From: Adineta vaga | Lineage: Eukaryota > Rotifera | Assembly (NCBI GenBank): GCA_021613535.1 | Contig: CP075495.1 | Span: forward strand, 15,252,001 to 15,316,000 | Length of the DNA stretch: 64,000 nt | Direction: 5' to 3' | In this document: piece by piece, positions 45,945-56,532 of the stretch | Position numbering within the stretch: position 1 is the stretch's first letter | Layout of the letters: the number at the start of each line of letters is the position of its first letter | Made by a program: the position numbers and the translations under genes | The notes under the pieces: generated by a model | The model's input: the letters and a program-made list of their open reading frames with translations, nothing else | The model's database searches: none | What the model was told of the DNA's origin: nothing

Positions 45945-47068
45945 ATGGCGAATGCGATGGCTCATAATGATAATAGAGATACGCTACCGCTCGATCGTTC
46001 AGGAATAAGAGTTGATTATAGAACTGTTTCACCACGGTTCTCCTGTCAAGATCCGCAGACATTAGCGGATGGTTTACGTCATTTAGAAGATCATGGATAT
46101 ACAATTATATCAGATGTATTAGACGAAAATGAGATTAATACAGCAAAAAATCTGATTTGGCAACATTTAGAAGGTCTTAAAGCTCCTTATAAAATCAAAC
46201 GAGGACAAATTCAAACATGGAACCAATGGCCAGGAAGACACGAAGCTGGTATTATTGAAGATTTCGGTTCAGGAAACTCACAAGCACAATGGTTTATTCG
46301 TTCAATACCAGCAGTCAAAGATGTTTTTGCAGAAGTTTGGAATACTCGAGATCTACTATGTTCAATGGATGGTATTGGTATCTTTAGACCTTGGCATTTA
46401 AATCCACAAATTCCACGTAAGAATTAGATTTTTCTTTGAATTAGAAAGAAAATTCATCGTCATTTTATTCTATAGAAAGAGATATCGCAACTAATACAAA
46501 TGCATGGAAAACTGTTGGAGCTAATTGGCATGTTGATCAAAGTCCTGTAACAAAACCGAATCGAGTTTGTGTACAAGGTATTATTAATCTTTTACCAGCC
46601 GATGAAACAACTGGTGGATTAATGGTTATACCGAATTCACATAGACGATTTCATGAATTACTTTCTATATGGAAAAAGACTGGTAACAATGCAAAAATTC
46701 CAGTCTATCATGAAATTTTACAAGACGGATATGGTTTATTAATTCATGCACAACCAGGTGATTTATTATTATGGGATTCTCGAACAATTCATTGTAATTC
46801 ACCTTCATTCGTTACTCCTCCACGTCCAATAAATAACAATGAATCTCCAAATCTATTAAGAATGGTTAGTTATATTTGTATGACACCATTAGCATTTGCA
46901 GAAAATCCTGAAGAACTGATTAAGAATCGACTACATGCATTTCATTATCGATTAACTACATCACATTGGCCACATGAATATCAAATTATGGGTGGAGACA
47001 TATCTCGAGGAGAAAATACTATTCAATTAACAGACTATCAGAAAAATCTCATTGTAGGAACTGATTGA
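45945..47068 (+). CDS. phytanoyl-CoA dioxygenase (PhyH)-family protein
   Basis: Two exons (45945-46416, 46476-47068; 59-nt intron) give 354 residues. The start MANAMAHNDN is preferred over an upstream non-ATG extension. It is a double-stranded beta-helix Fe(II)/2-oxoglutarate oxygenase: the iron ligands are seen as NWHVDQSP (His-x-Asp) and the distal His in RTIHCNSP. GGLMVIPNSHRR and QPGDLLLWDS are typical of the family, and LEDHGYTIISDVLDENE is a typical N-terminal helix. Members hydroxylate diverse small molecules, so the substrate cannot be named. There is no peroxisomal C-terminal signal of SKL type. It faces the F-box gene tail-to-tail, 21 bp away. Confidence 0.9.
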
Positions 47069-47089
47069 TAATATGTCATTAAAATGTAA

Positions 47090-48745
47090 TTAGTCATTCC
47101 AAATATAAAGTTGTGATTGATGAAAATAATATGTATTATCAGTACATATGTGATTCTTTTGTAGAGATTCATCGATTATTGCTGAAGTTGTTTTAAAAGG
47201 ACAAGTCCAATGAATGTTTGTACTAATTAAATATTGAAATTTATCAAGTATTGATAAAATATCATCACGTTCTCTTGTATAAAGTGTAATTCGTTCAAGT
47301 TTCGGAAATATTCGATTGATTTGTTCAATATCTGTTCGACTAATAATATCTGTTATATGTAAACTATTAATTTGTTCATAGATATTATTTTCAGGTGAAA
47401 ATACTTCAATAAGTTTTGGTAAACTTGCATGTGCCAATGTTAATTGATAGACATTTGGTACAACTTGTACGAGTTCATGAAATACATCAGATTTAAAAGT
47501 TGTTTCGAATTTTAAATGATTAACAGATGATAAATTCATAATTCCTTGTAAACCATTAACATCAGTAAAATGATTTTGAAGTGTTAGAGTTTGAATATTC
47601 GGAAAAAATGATGGAATAGTTTGCGGAAGGCAATGTTCTATTTTCAATTCTTTACAACGATCATTAGATAAATATGGAGTTAATGAATAATTGATAAACC
47701 ATTCATTTGGTGGATAATATTCATCAATAGGTGCAAAATAAGGTACACTGAAGAGTCGTACACAAGAATTACTTGTATAGGATATGATACATATCATATG
47801 GCAACGTCTTTCATTTTTCCAAAATGAATTTTCAAATGGTAAAAGTACATCATCACGTGTAAGAGTATTTTCTTCTGGAGTAATATTGATATCAAATTGT
47901 TTTAATTGAGGTAATTTTGATTTAATTAATATTTCCCATCGTTTTGCTTGAAGAAGTGTGGATTCACCAAGTGTTTCTAATATGAAATATTCAAGAAATG
48001 AAGTTAATGAAAGAATATTTTCTAAGTCTTGAAATAACATCCAAGTTCGACAATGAATTTTCAAATAATTCAAATGTGGTGGAATGTAATCAAATGTTGG
48101 TATTTGTTCATGAATTGTTATACGTATATCTAAATGTAATAGATTCGGAATCCATGGAAAAATCATTACTAAATCAGCAAATGAACCAGATTCTAATGTA
48201 AGATGTGTCAATTTTAATAATGGTTGTTGAAGATGAATCAATGGTGTAGTTTTAAAAAATGTCAATCGTTTTAACGATGTTAACGATGTTAATATTTTAA
48301 CGATATTACGACTATTCCTTTTACTAATTTTATGGGAATAATTTGTTACGGATAATGAATGCAGTTGACGATGATCTTCAAGATGTGAAAGAATTAAAAA
48401 AAATAAATTCGGATCATTTATACAATGAATTGTAATCGATTGTAGATTAATACATTTGATTAATGGTACAAATGACATAAATAATTGAATTTGATTTGAA
48501 GTATCACTATCATCGGATAGAAGAAGTGATTGAATTTGTTCAGGATAAATATGTTGACAAATAAAATAAAATAAAGATTTTTTTATTGATTGAAAATTTA
48601 ATTGAAGACGTTGATATGATTGAAGTATTGTATCCAAATGTGAATTAACTTGATCGAATGCATTGAAAAGATCATATGGAGTTAAATAATCAAATATAGA
48701 ATGTAGAACAACCCATGGAAGATTATCGAGCATACAGTACGACAT
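47090..48745 (-). CDS. F-box/leucine-rich protein
   Basis: A single exon of 551 residues from MSYCMLDNLP; an upstream ATG at 48832 would add 29 residues. The F-box is MLDNLPWVVLHSIFDYLTPY with FDQVNSHLD following. The rest is a long leucine-rich solenoid-like region (repeated LxxLxL segments such as LLKLTHLTLES and PNLLHLDIRI). It is expected to act as substrate receptor of an SCF ubiquitin ligase. It differs from the other two F-box genes here in having no introns. The target is unknown. Its stop lies 21 bp from the stop of the PhyH gene. Confidence 0.85.
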   Translation of the reverse strand: MSYCMLDNLPWVVLHSIFDYLTPYDLFNAFDQVNSHLDTILQSYQRLQLNFQSIKKSLFYFICQHIYPEQIQSLLLSDDSDTSNQIQLFMSFVPLIKCINLQSITIHCINDPNLFFLILSHLEDHRQLHSLSVTNYSHKISKRNSRNIVKILTSLTSLKRLTFFKTTPLIHLQQPLLKLTHLTLESGSFADLVMIFPWIPNLLHLDIRITIHEQIPTFDYIPPHLNYLKIHCRTWMLFQDLENILSLTSFLEYFILETLGESTLLQAKRWEILIKSKLPQLKQFDINITPEENTLTRDDVLLPFENSFWKNERRCHMICIISYTSNSCVRLFSVPYFAPIDEYYPPNEWFINYSLTPYLSNDRCKELKIEHCLPQTIPSFFPNIQTLTLQNHFTDVNGLQGIMNLSSVNHLKFETTFKSDVFHELVQVVPNVYQLTLAHASLPKLIEVFSPENNIYEQINSLHITDIISRTDIEQINRIFPKLERITLYTRERDDILSILDKFQYLISTNIHWTCPFKTTSAIIDESLQKNHICTDNTYYFHQSQLYIWND

Positions 48746-48922
48746 GAGAACAACTAAACTGTATTGAAATGATGAGATGAATGAGCAACATTTGCGAGTA
48801 CTTGGATCTATATTGTGCAATTTAAATATCAAAACAACAATAGATGTCGCTAAGTTATGAACAGAACATTTTTTCTTTCTCTAAAAATATTTCATGTTAC
48901 AAAAAATAAAAGAAAGATATTA

Positions 48923-49894
48923 TTATTCGATGAGAAATGGTTTAGGACAAATTATTTTGCCATTTTTCATGAATGGATATGGTTGATAAACTTTTCTATG
49001 ACCATATTTTTCATTTAGAATTTTAATTGTTAATGGAATGAAATTATTTGATTGAAGTAAAGCTTCACGAATATCTTCATCACTACAACTTTGTATCAGA
49101 TCACCATAGATTTCTCGTCGTTTAAGAATATTACTGAATTTTGTTTCATCAACTTCATTTGTACGAATAGTATTTTTTAATAAATAATTCAATTCTTTCT
49201 TGGAATCTTTTTCAATGTTTTTCATCCAATGTAAACATCCTTGAACAACAGTAAATATACTATGATTATGAATACCTTCGTCATATTCGATATTTTTTGA
49301 AAATAATTTTTGACTAAATGCGAATTCAATCAAAACTTCACAGTTACATAATTCAATATAATATCCATCGGGATCATTAAAGAAATATTGAATTATCAAA
49401 GGTTTATTTTTCTCAATCATTTTATGAGCATTTGTTAAAGATAAATTTTGATAAACATCAATGTTTAATGCACGAAGTTTCTCTAAAACTACATCAATAT
49501 TTGATGTTTCCAGTGCTAAATGACCCACTTGAAGATTACAAGCTGATGGTACAACAGGAATTCCTTTGATGAGATGAAGTTCAACATTACCCATTGTTAA
49601 CCAAGCACCATGACGATCAAAATTTGGACGACGAATTTGTTGTAAACCTAATATATCAACATAAAAGCTCAATGATTTTCCAACATCTGATACAGTTATT
49701 GTAATATGATTCAGTCGCGTAATCAGATCACCTAGACCACGTCGTTCAATCAATGGATTCCAATGAATATGTTCATGAGATGGTACTGGTTGTTGTTTTC
49801 GATTCCATTGAAGAAAAAGTGAGAAAGACATGATACCAAAAACAATACCAACAAAAGCAGAAAAGAAATCGACGTTCATCGATATGAATATCAT
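48923..49894 (-). CDS. membrane-anchored VOC/glyoxalase-fold protein, paralog 1
   Basis: A single exon of 323 residues. The N terminus has one transmembrane segment (FFSAFVGIVFGIMSFSLFLQ). Residues about 60-190 form a vicinal-oxygen-chelate domain: LNHITITVSDVGKSLSFYVD, ILGLQQIRRP, GNVELHLIKG, GHLALET, FFNDPDGYYIELCN. The four metal-ligand positions read His, Glu, His, Glu, so metal binding looks intact. The C-terminal 130 residues are conserved with paralog 2 and include DEDIREALLQSNNF, a helix pair of unclear family, perhaps UBA-like. The reaction cannot be named (dioxygenase, isomerase or lyase). The paralog lies 328 bp upstream on the same strand. Confidence 0.85.
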   Translation of the reverse strand: MIFISMNVDFFSAFVGIVFGIMSFSLFLQWNRKQQPVPSHEHIHWNPLIERRGLGDLITRLNHITITVSDVGKSLSFYVDILGLQQIRRPNFDRHGAWLTMGNVELHLIKGIPVVPSACNLQVGHLALETSNIDVVLEKLRALNIDVYQNLSLTNAHKMIEKNKPLIIQYFFNDPDGYYIELCNCEVLIEFAFSQKLFSKNIEYDEGIHNHSIFTVVQGCLHWMKNIEKDSKKELNYLLKNTIRTNEVDETKFSNILKRREIYGDLIQSCSDEDIREALLQSNNFIPLTIKILNEKYGHRKVYQPYPFMKNGKIICPKPFLIE

Positions 49895-50222
49895 TTTTTC
49901 AATTAGTCAAATTGAAGAGATAATATTTCTTCTTGATCTACTCAACACGATATCTTTATATGAGTAATATCAAATGATAAAGAACATGATTGCTTACGCT
50001 AACGAAAACGACGTAATTATCACATTGATAAAACATTCTGTCATTCATATAGGTAATTATGTGTATAATGATACCTCGAATGAATTATTCTTGCGTAAAA
50101 ATATTCTTGTTATTTTTATCTCGATATGAAAAGGACAAAAAGTTTATTCTTTGATTACTGTACATTCTTTCATATCTTTATTCTTTTTGTTAAAAGATAA
50201 AAACAAAATAAATCATAAACAT

Positions 50223-51200
50223 CTAATTATATTCTTGTAGATTCATTGTAAATGGTTCGGGATCAACGAGTTCTCCATGTTCAATAAAAGATGGTGGACG
50301 AAAAAAGATTCTTTCACCACGTTGTCGAGCAAGAAGTTTAATTGTTAAGGGCACAAAATTATTTGATTGAAGTAAAGCTTCACGAATATCTTCATCAGTA
50401 AAACCTTGAGTAATATCACCATAAATTGAACGTCGTTTTATTAAATTTTCAAATTTATTTTCATCAATTTGATTTGCACGAGGAATTAATTTTAATATTT
50501 GATCAAATTCATCACTGGAATATCGTCGAATTAGTCGTTTCCAATGTGAAACAGCTTGTATAACAAAAAATATCTTTTTATTATGAATACCTTCATGATA
50601 ATTAAAAGAATTCAACATTAAATTTGAATACAAGGAAAATTCTGTTAATACATCACAATTACATAATTCAATATAATATCCATCAGGATCATTAAAGAAA
50701 TATTGAGTTATTAAAGGTTTATGTTTCTCAATCATTTTATGAGCACTTGTTACAGAGAGATTTTGACGAACATCAATATTTAATTCATGAAGTTTTGTTA
50801 AAACTTGGTTGATGTTTGGTGTTTCAAGTGCTAAATGACTAACTTGAAGGTTATCGACAGATGGAAGTGTAGGTATTCCTTTGATGAGATGAAGTTCAAC
50901 ATTACCCATTGTTAACCAGGCACCATGACGATCGAAACTTGGACGACGAATTTGTTGTAATCCTAATATATCAACATAGAAGCTCAATGATTTACCCACA
51001 TCAGATACCGTAATAGCGATATGATTTAATCTAGTAAGAAGATCACCAAGACCACGTCGTTCAATCAATGGATTCCAATGAAGATGTTCATGAGGTAGTA
51101 CTGATTGTTGTTTTCGACGCCATTGAAGAAAAAAGGAGAACGATGTGATACCAAAAATAACACCAATAAAAGCAGAGAAAAAATCAAATCTTGTAGTCAT
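50223..51200 (-). CDS. membrane-anchored VOC/glyoxalase-fold protein, paralog 2
   Basis: A single exon of 325 residues with the same plan as its neighbour: transmembrane segment (FFSAFIGVIFGITSFSFFLQ), VOC domain (LNHIAITVSDVGKSLSFYVD, GNVELHLIKG, SHLALET, FFNDPDGYYIELCN) and the shared C-terminal module (DEDIREALLQSNNF). The ligand pattern His, Glu, His, Glu is retained. The VOC domain is much more similar between the two than the following linker, which suggests purifying selection on the catalytic part. The pair arose by tandem duplication. The N terminus outside the membrane is very short, so the VOC domain is probably cytosolic; this is inference. Confidence 0.85.
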   Translation of the reverse strand: MTTRFDFFSAFIGVIFGITSFSFFLQWRRKQQSVLPHEHLHWNPLIERRGLGDLLTRLNHIAITVSDVGKSLSFYVDILGLQQIRRPSFDRHGAWLTMGNVELHLIKGIPTLPSVDNLQVSHLALETPNINQVLTKLHELNIDVRQNLSVTSAHKMIEKHKPLITQYFFNDPDGYYIELCNCDVLTEFSLYSNLMLNSFNYHEGIHNKKIFFVIQAVSHWKRLIRRYSSDEFDQILKLIPRANQIDENKFENLIKRRSIYGDITQGFTDEDIREALLQSNNFVPLTIKLLARQRGERIFFRPPSFIEHGELVDPEPFTMNLQEYN

Positions 51201-51781
51201 TGATTTACTTGAAAAAAGAAAAGTAATCTAAATGAAGCTAAAGTTTAGGTCATCTATTTTTATAGATAAACTATATGCTTTTGTTTTATTCATTTATATT
51301 TAACCTTTAATAAAGAAATCTAACATTCATATAAATGACAAAGTCAATTGATGTCAAATTTACACCTTACAAATCCTATAAGATATTCATACTTAATTTC
51401 AGTACAAAATCAACGTGTAACCACTATTTATATCCTATGATTCTCTCCGTAAAGAAACACGTGACTTTCAACGTGGTATCAATCGAGTGGATTCTTTTTT
51501 GTCCTGAATGACCTTTTCACATTCTCAGACGAACAATACGCGTTTGAATTATTTATATTTTCAACTTTGAAAAATGTCTTTATTTTGTATAAAAGATCCC
51601 ATAAGAATTTAAAAAAGTTTATCATACATTGCAATAGTATATATTTCATGTTTTTTTCTTTAATTAATATTAAAAGGGTATCTACATGAAAATATTCTTT
51701 GAAGCCATGAATAAAGAAACTATAGAAAATATTGATTAGAAATTGAAATGAACAATAAATCATATCTTTGATAATCCTAAA
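51201..51781. other. divergent intergenic region
   Basis: AT-rich region between the minus-strand VOC gene and the plus-strand receptor. It presumably holds both promoters. No gene is recognised. Confidence 0.5.
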
Positions 51782-52756
51782 ATGTCAACAAACATTTCTG
51801 ATTCAATTTTCTTGACAAATTTAAATTTTATCTCATCTCAAATCAATCGTTATCTATCAATTTTAATACTTTTATTCGGTACAATTGGTAATATTTTAAA
51901 TTGTTTAGCTTTATCTCAACGAAAGCTTCGTTCTAATCCATGTGCATCATTTTTTCTTGCTTCATCAATAAATAGTTTAATAACATTATTTTCCGGTGTT
52001 GCTGTTCGGTTGTTATCCGGTTGGTATGCTGATTTAACTGAAACTGTTAATTGGCTTTGTAAATTTCGTATTTTTGTTTTATTTACATCAAGAACAACTG
52101 CTTCATGGTTAATAACATGTGCAACTATTGATCGATGGCTTGCATCATCAATCAATGCTCATTATCGACATCTAAGTTCATCAAAAAATGCTCAACGTGC
52201 AATGATTTTCGTTGGATTTCTATCGAGTTGTGCATATGTTCAATTATTCTATTGTTTTGAAGCAAATCTTATTGATACTCCGCTTAAATGTTATGGAAAA
52301 ACAGTTTTATGTCGATTAGTTTATGATTTTGAATTTATCTTTATCAGTGTCGTTATTCCGACATTATTAATGTTTATTTTTGGATTAATGACAATATTTA
52401 ATATTCGTCATTCAAAATTACGACGAATTCGACCAGATTTAGGTACAACAGCAACTGTAATAGAAGATTTACCACGACGAAAGAAAAAAGATCGTCATCT
52501 TTTATTTATGCTTTTTATGCAAATTATTTTATTAACTTTATTTTCATTTCCACAAGCAAGTTTTAGTCTTTATTCGAATATAACTCGTGGACAAATTCAA
52601 TCTCCCGTTATCAATGCTATTAATAATTTTATTTTGAATCTTTTCTTTCTATTAACATATGTCACGAATGGAATGCCATTTTATATTTATACTTTAACAG
52701 GTGGATCACTTTTTCGTAAAGCATTATTCAATGCATTACGAAAACTTTTTTCATAA
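51782..52756 (+). CDS. rhodopsin-like (class A) G-protein-coupled receptor
   Basis: A single exon of 324 residues with seven hydrophobic segments. TM1 contains GTIGNILNCLAL (the GN motif). TM3 starts at the conserved Cys (NWLCKF) and ends CATIDRW, a DRY variant. A basic third loop (RRKKKDRHLL) leads into TM6, and TM7 has NGMPFYIYTL in place of NPxxY. The extracellular N terminus has a sequon (NISD). This intron-less, orphan, peptide-receptor-like type is numerous in bdelloids. The ligand is unknown. DRW and the altered TM7 motif are common in this group and do not argue for loss of function. Confidence 0.88.
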   Translation: MSTNISDSIFLTNLNFISSQINRYLSILILLFGTIGNILNCLALSQRKLRSNPCASFFLASSINSLITLFSGVAVRLLSGWYADLTETVNWLCKFRIFVLFTSRTTASWLITCATIDRWLASSINAHYRHLSSSKNAQRAMIFVGFLSSCAYVQLFYCFEANLIDTPLKCYGKTVLCRLVYDFEFIFISVVIPTLLMFIFGLMTIFNIRHSKLRRIRPDLGTTATVIEDLPRRKKKDRHLLFMLFMQIILLTLFSFPQASFSLYSNITRGQIQSPVINAINNFILNLFFLLTYVTNGMPFYIYTLTGGSLFRKALFNALRKLFS

Positions 52757-53330
52757 ATTAATGATTCATACAAATATTCTGCAATGACTTGGAGATTGGT
52801 TTATTTATGAGACAAAATTTTATATAATCTAATTTATATTAATACGTCATTTTCTTGAAGAAAAATAAATTTGATATTCTTCATGAATAATAATAAGAAA
52901 GTAAATGAAAAACGATCGTTTCGAAAGATTTTTTGTGGAATATTCTCATCAGAGTAAAACAAAGTTTTGTACTTTGTTCTATGTCGAGGCTAATAACATG
53001 TTTCTGTCGAATTTTCATCATCATGTGGGTACAGACTTGTGTAACAAAATAATATACAAGAATTTCTATTTCATATAGAGACATTTGTATTATTACATTT
53101 AAGCTAGACCTTGATTTTTTTATTGAAAAATATTATGAAGTTGACCTTTAATATACTTAGGTGAAAGTGCTTGAGGTGGTATTACTGACGTAGGATAATA
53201 TGTTTCAATTAAGTTAATACTTTAAAAAAGTACATACCAACCGACTTAGTCTTTAGTTTTGTTGTTTCAAATGAGAAAGTTATTCAGATTTGACGAAATT
53301 AACACATTTGTTTTCTTCTAATAAGTGAAG
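52757..53330. other. intergenic upstream of the sugar transporter gene
   Basis: AT-rich sequence. A 67-codon shadow ORF at 52881-53084 (minus) has no family features. No gene is called. Confidence 0.5.
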
Positions 53331-55495
53331 ATGGAATCAACGATAGTACCAATCAATACACATAAGACTAAATCAGGATCATTACAAGTAAATTCAGACC
53401 ACGCGTTGGAACAAATTCATTCTACAAGTAATGATCAGGTATGAAGACAATATTTGATCAGGTGAAAACTGAATTGTTGTTGTTGTTTTTTTATATATAG
53501 AAATGGACTTCATCATTGATATGGGCTGTAATTATTGTAACGTTTTCAACAAGTTTCGTGATGGGAGTCAACACAGGTGGTCCCAATCTTTATAATGGAG
53601 TAAGATAGTTTAGTTTAACATTTATAATTTTAATCTTAACTCTTAGTTTATTACTCCATGGTTACGAGGATATCCATTTCCTTGTCAAAAAGAAGATAGT
53701 ACATCTCAATGGATAGCACGTGTTTGGTTAGGATGTGATTATGTCAATACAGCATTGAAAAATCAAAATGGTTATTATTATTTACCTTCTATTCCAGAAA
53801 AACGACGTGTTGCACAAAATTTTATTGATTCACTTCATGGAATTATTTTTGTTATTGGAGCAGCAATTGGAAGTTTTACTGGACAATATTGGTATTTATT
53901 TTTGACAAGGTTTGTATAAATAAGATGTCCTTCCTTTTTTTGCTTACAAAAGATTTTGTAAATAGACGAAATGCACTTATTATGGCAATGTTATTTCAAA
54001 TCGTCGCATCAATTTTAATGATCTCTACACTTTTGATTTATCATGCAAATAATCTAAATGATCCAAATCTTCTTGATATTCAATTAGCATTACAAAATAA
54101 AGATTTAGCGATTAGTTTGTTCTACCTATCACGTTTTCTTTCTGGTTGGTCAGCTGGTAAGTATATCATTATTTTGTGTGATTATAATAGTTACAATTGT
54201 TATTCCCATAGGTCTAAGTTGTGTTGTAACACCTATCTATCTAACTGATATAAGTCCTCGTAAGATGCGTGGTACACTTGTTACTTATCATCAATTATTG
54301 ATTGTTATCGGTGTTCTTATTGGTCAAATTGTCAGTCTTCCTTGGTTACTTGGTCAACATGAGTAAAAGTTTATGATCATTTTATTTAGATAATTCTTCG
54401 TCTTTTCTAGTAAATGGCATTGGGGTATGGCATGGATTGGAATATTTCCTCTAGTTGGTTGTTTTTTAATGTGGACTTTAGATGAAAGTCCACGATGGTT
54501 AATACAAGATCGTCAACGCCATGCTGCTATTGAATCATTACGTAATTTACGAAAAACAAATGATATTGAAGAAGAAATCAAAGAAATTGAACGAGAAGAA
54601 TTAACAGTTAATATCCAAGATTCATCTTTATTTCGTCTATTAACATCATCTCGATTTCGTTGGCCATTATTAACGAGTATAATTCTAACGGGTGTTTCTC
54701 AATTTTCTGGTATTAATGCTGTAAGTATTATTAAATAATTGATTTTCTTTTATATATCTCATCTAAATATATTTTATCATTGATTAAAAGGTTTTATTTT
54801 ATTCTCATGGAATATTTTCACAAATGGGTTTACTTGAAGATAAAGTTTATTGGACTGTTCTTTCAACTGGAATGTCACTTGTTATTTCAACATTATTTTC
54901 TATTAAACTTATCGAATCGTTTGGTCGACGTCCTTTAATACTTTATCCACTTGCAATAATTGTTATGATTATGATTTTATTATCTATATTTTTAAAAATT
55001 AATCCAGGTATGTTTTTTTTCTTTGTTACTTTTTTTCTTATAAAATTCTTTAATTTCAAACAGAGGGTTTGATCATTGTAATTTTATTACTTATTTTACT
55101 TTTTATTACTTTATTTGCTGTTGGTTTGGGCACTATACCTTATTTATATCCCAATGAAGTATTTACTATTAGTGTTCGACCTATAGCTCATTCTATTGCG
55201 ATGTTTTCTCTATTTTTCAATGATGCATGTAAATATATCATTTATCTTCGAGATATAATTAATAAAATAAGATTTTTTTTTTTCTTTAGTAGTTATTGTT
55301 CTCTTTCCACTTCTACGTTCTATACTTAATAGTTATGTTTTTTTGATATTTTGTATTTATTGTTTATTATCATTTGTTTTTCTTTGGAAGAAGGTAAATA
55401 TGAAATTTCTTTCGGTAATTGAATTTTGATTTGTATTTTAGATGCCTGAAACAAAATATAAGAAATTTCATGAAATTGAAGAATTTTGGTGGTAA
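53331..55495 (+). CDS. GLUT-type (MFS) sugar transporter, complete copy
   Basis: Ten exons (53331-53438, 53501-53599, 53647-53909, 53966-54156, 54212-54362, 54411-54720, 54791-55007, 55064-55228, 55290-55393, 55442-55495) join in phase to 553 residues. About twelve membrane segments fit the major facilitator fold. Family signatures include GGPNLYNG, YLSRFLSGWSAG, PIYLTDISPRKMRGTL, DESPRWL, GVSQFSGINAVLFYSHGIF, ESFGRRPL and a C-terminal PETKYKKF, as in SLC2A proteins. It probably moves hexoses across the plasma membrane by facilitated diffusion; the exact sugar is unknown. A second copy starts at 62812 in the same orientation. TM1 and the large first loop (PWLRGYPFPCQKEDST) are intact. Confidence 0.92.
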
Positions 55496-55606
55496 GATTT
55501 GTAGCATTTCAAATTCTATTCACAACTAATCAGTTTACTCAAGTTCAATCCAAAGATATGACTGTATTTTTATGAAATAAAAAAGAAAAGAAAAGACTGT
55601 TGTAGT

Positions 55607-56019
55607 TTAATTTTGTTTTTTCATTAATTCAAATGGTATTGTTGTTGGTTTCGATGGAAATAATTCATAAATCTCTTCAATTGAAATATCATCTTCAATT
55701 ACAATTCGATCATCATCCGTTAAAGCATATAATTCATATAAATCATAATCTTCTTGAGAAATATGTAATTTTTCTAATGTTTCTTTAAGAATTCTATTTA
55801 CTAATATATCCGAAGTACATGGTAAAACAATTATTTGTTCATTGAATTTAATTGAACAATAAATTGATGTTGTTGAATTTCAATACTTAAATTAAAATGT
55901 GATCTGATTAAAACAATTCGTAATGATATTATTTTATTGATTAATTTAACATGTTCACTAGAAAATAATTTCAATATTATAATCAAAAAATATTTTCCTT
56001 TAATTTTCCAATGAAACAT
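55607..56019 (-). pseudogene. fragment with Ras-association-like domain, frameshifted
   Basis: The C-terminal part reads EQIIVLPCTSDILVNRILKE, then KLHISQEDYDLYELYALTDD, an arrangement like RA/ubiquitin-like domains (two strands, helix, then acidic strands). The N-terminal part lies in another frame (MFHWKIKGKYFLII at 56019), and the frame changes near 55850 without a clear intron. I take it as a gene piece or relic. The family call is tentative. Confidence 0.4.
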
Positions 56020-56129
56020 ATCTTTTATTAATCCAAAGAAGAAATTATTTATTCATTTGTGAAAAAAATTAATCTGATAATTTTATTTCTTTGAAAAGAT
56101 GTCACTTGAATATCAATCTCATCTTTATT

Positions 56130-56440
56130 TAGTAATACTATCGCATATGTTCTTTATATTCAGCTGTATTTTCATCAATAAACAATAATATGATAGTATT
56201 CAGAACAAATGTCTTCTGGTTGTACACAATAAGCAACATGTGTTAGAATCGTTCTGATCTTTGAATAAAATGATCATTTTCATAAATATCTTCAGAAATT
56301 ATTTATCGACAAATAATGATTGATGATGAAGAATATCTTCTGCAAATTGTTTCCAATTGATTTTTTGGTCTTTTGTTGTTAAATTATTTTTTTGAAATAT
56401 TCGATCAATAACATGAATAAAATTCTATGAAAGAAATTTA
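56130..56440 (-). pseudogene. EF-hand gene relic, short copy
   Basis: Its nucleotides closely match 61554-61870, the 3' end of a larger EF-hand relic. It contains FQKNNLTTKDQKINWKQFAE and the terminal HHQSLFVDK-type end. The upstream part is missing and similarity stops near 56440. It lies just downstream of the first GLUT gene, as the larger relic lies just upstream of the second. Confidence 0.75.
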
Positions 56441-56532
56441 CAAAAACATTTCATCTTCTTATTCGCTATTGTAATAGGAATAAGTTCTTCAATGTTTATC
56501 GTACATTTATACTGTATAATGAAAACTTTCTT

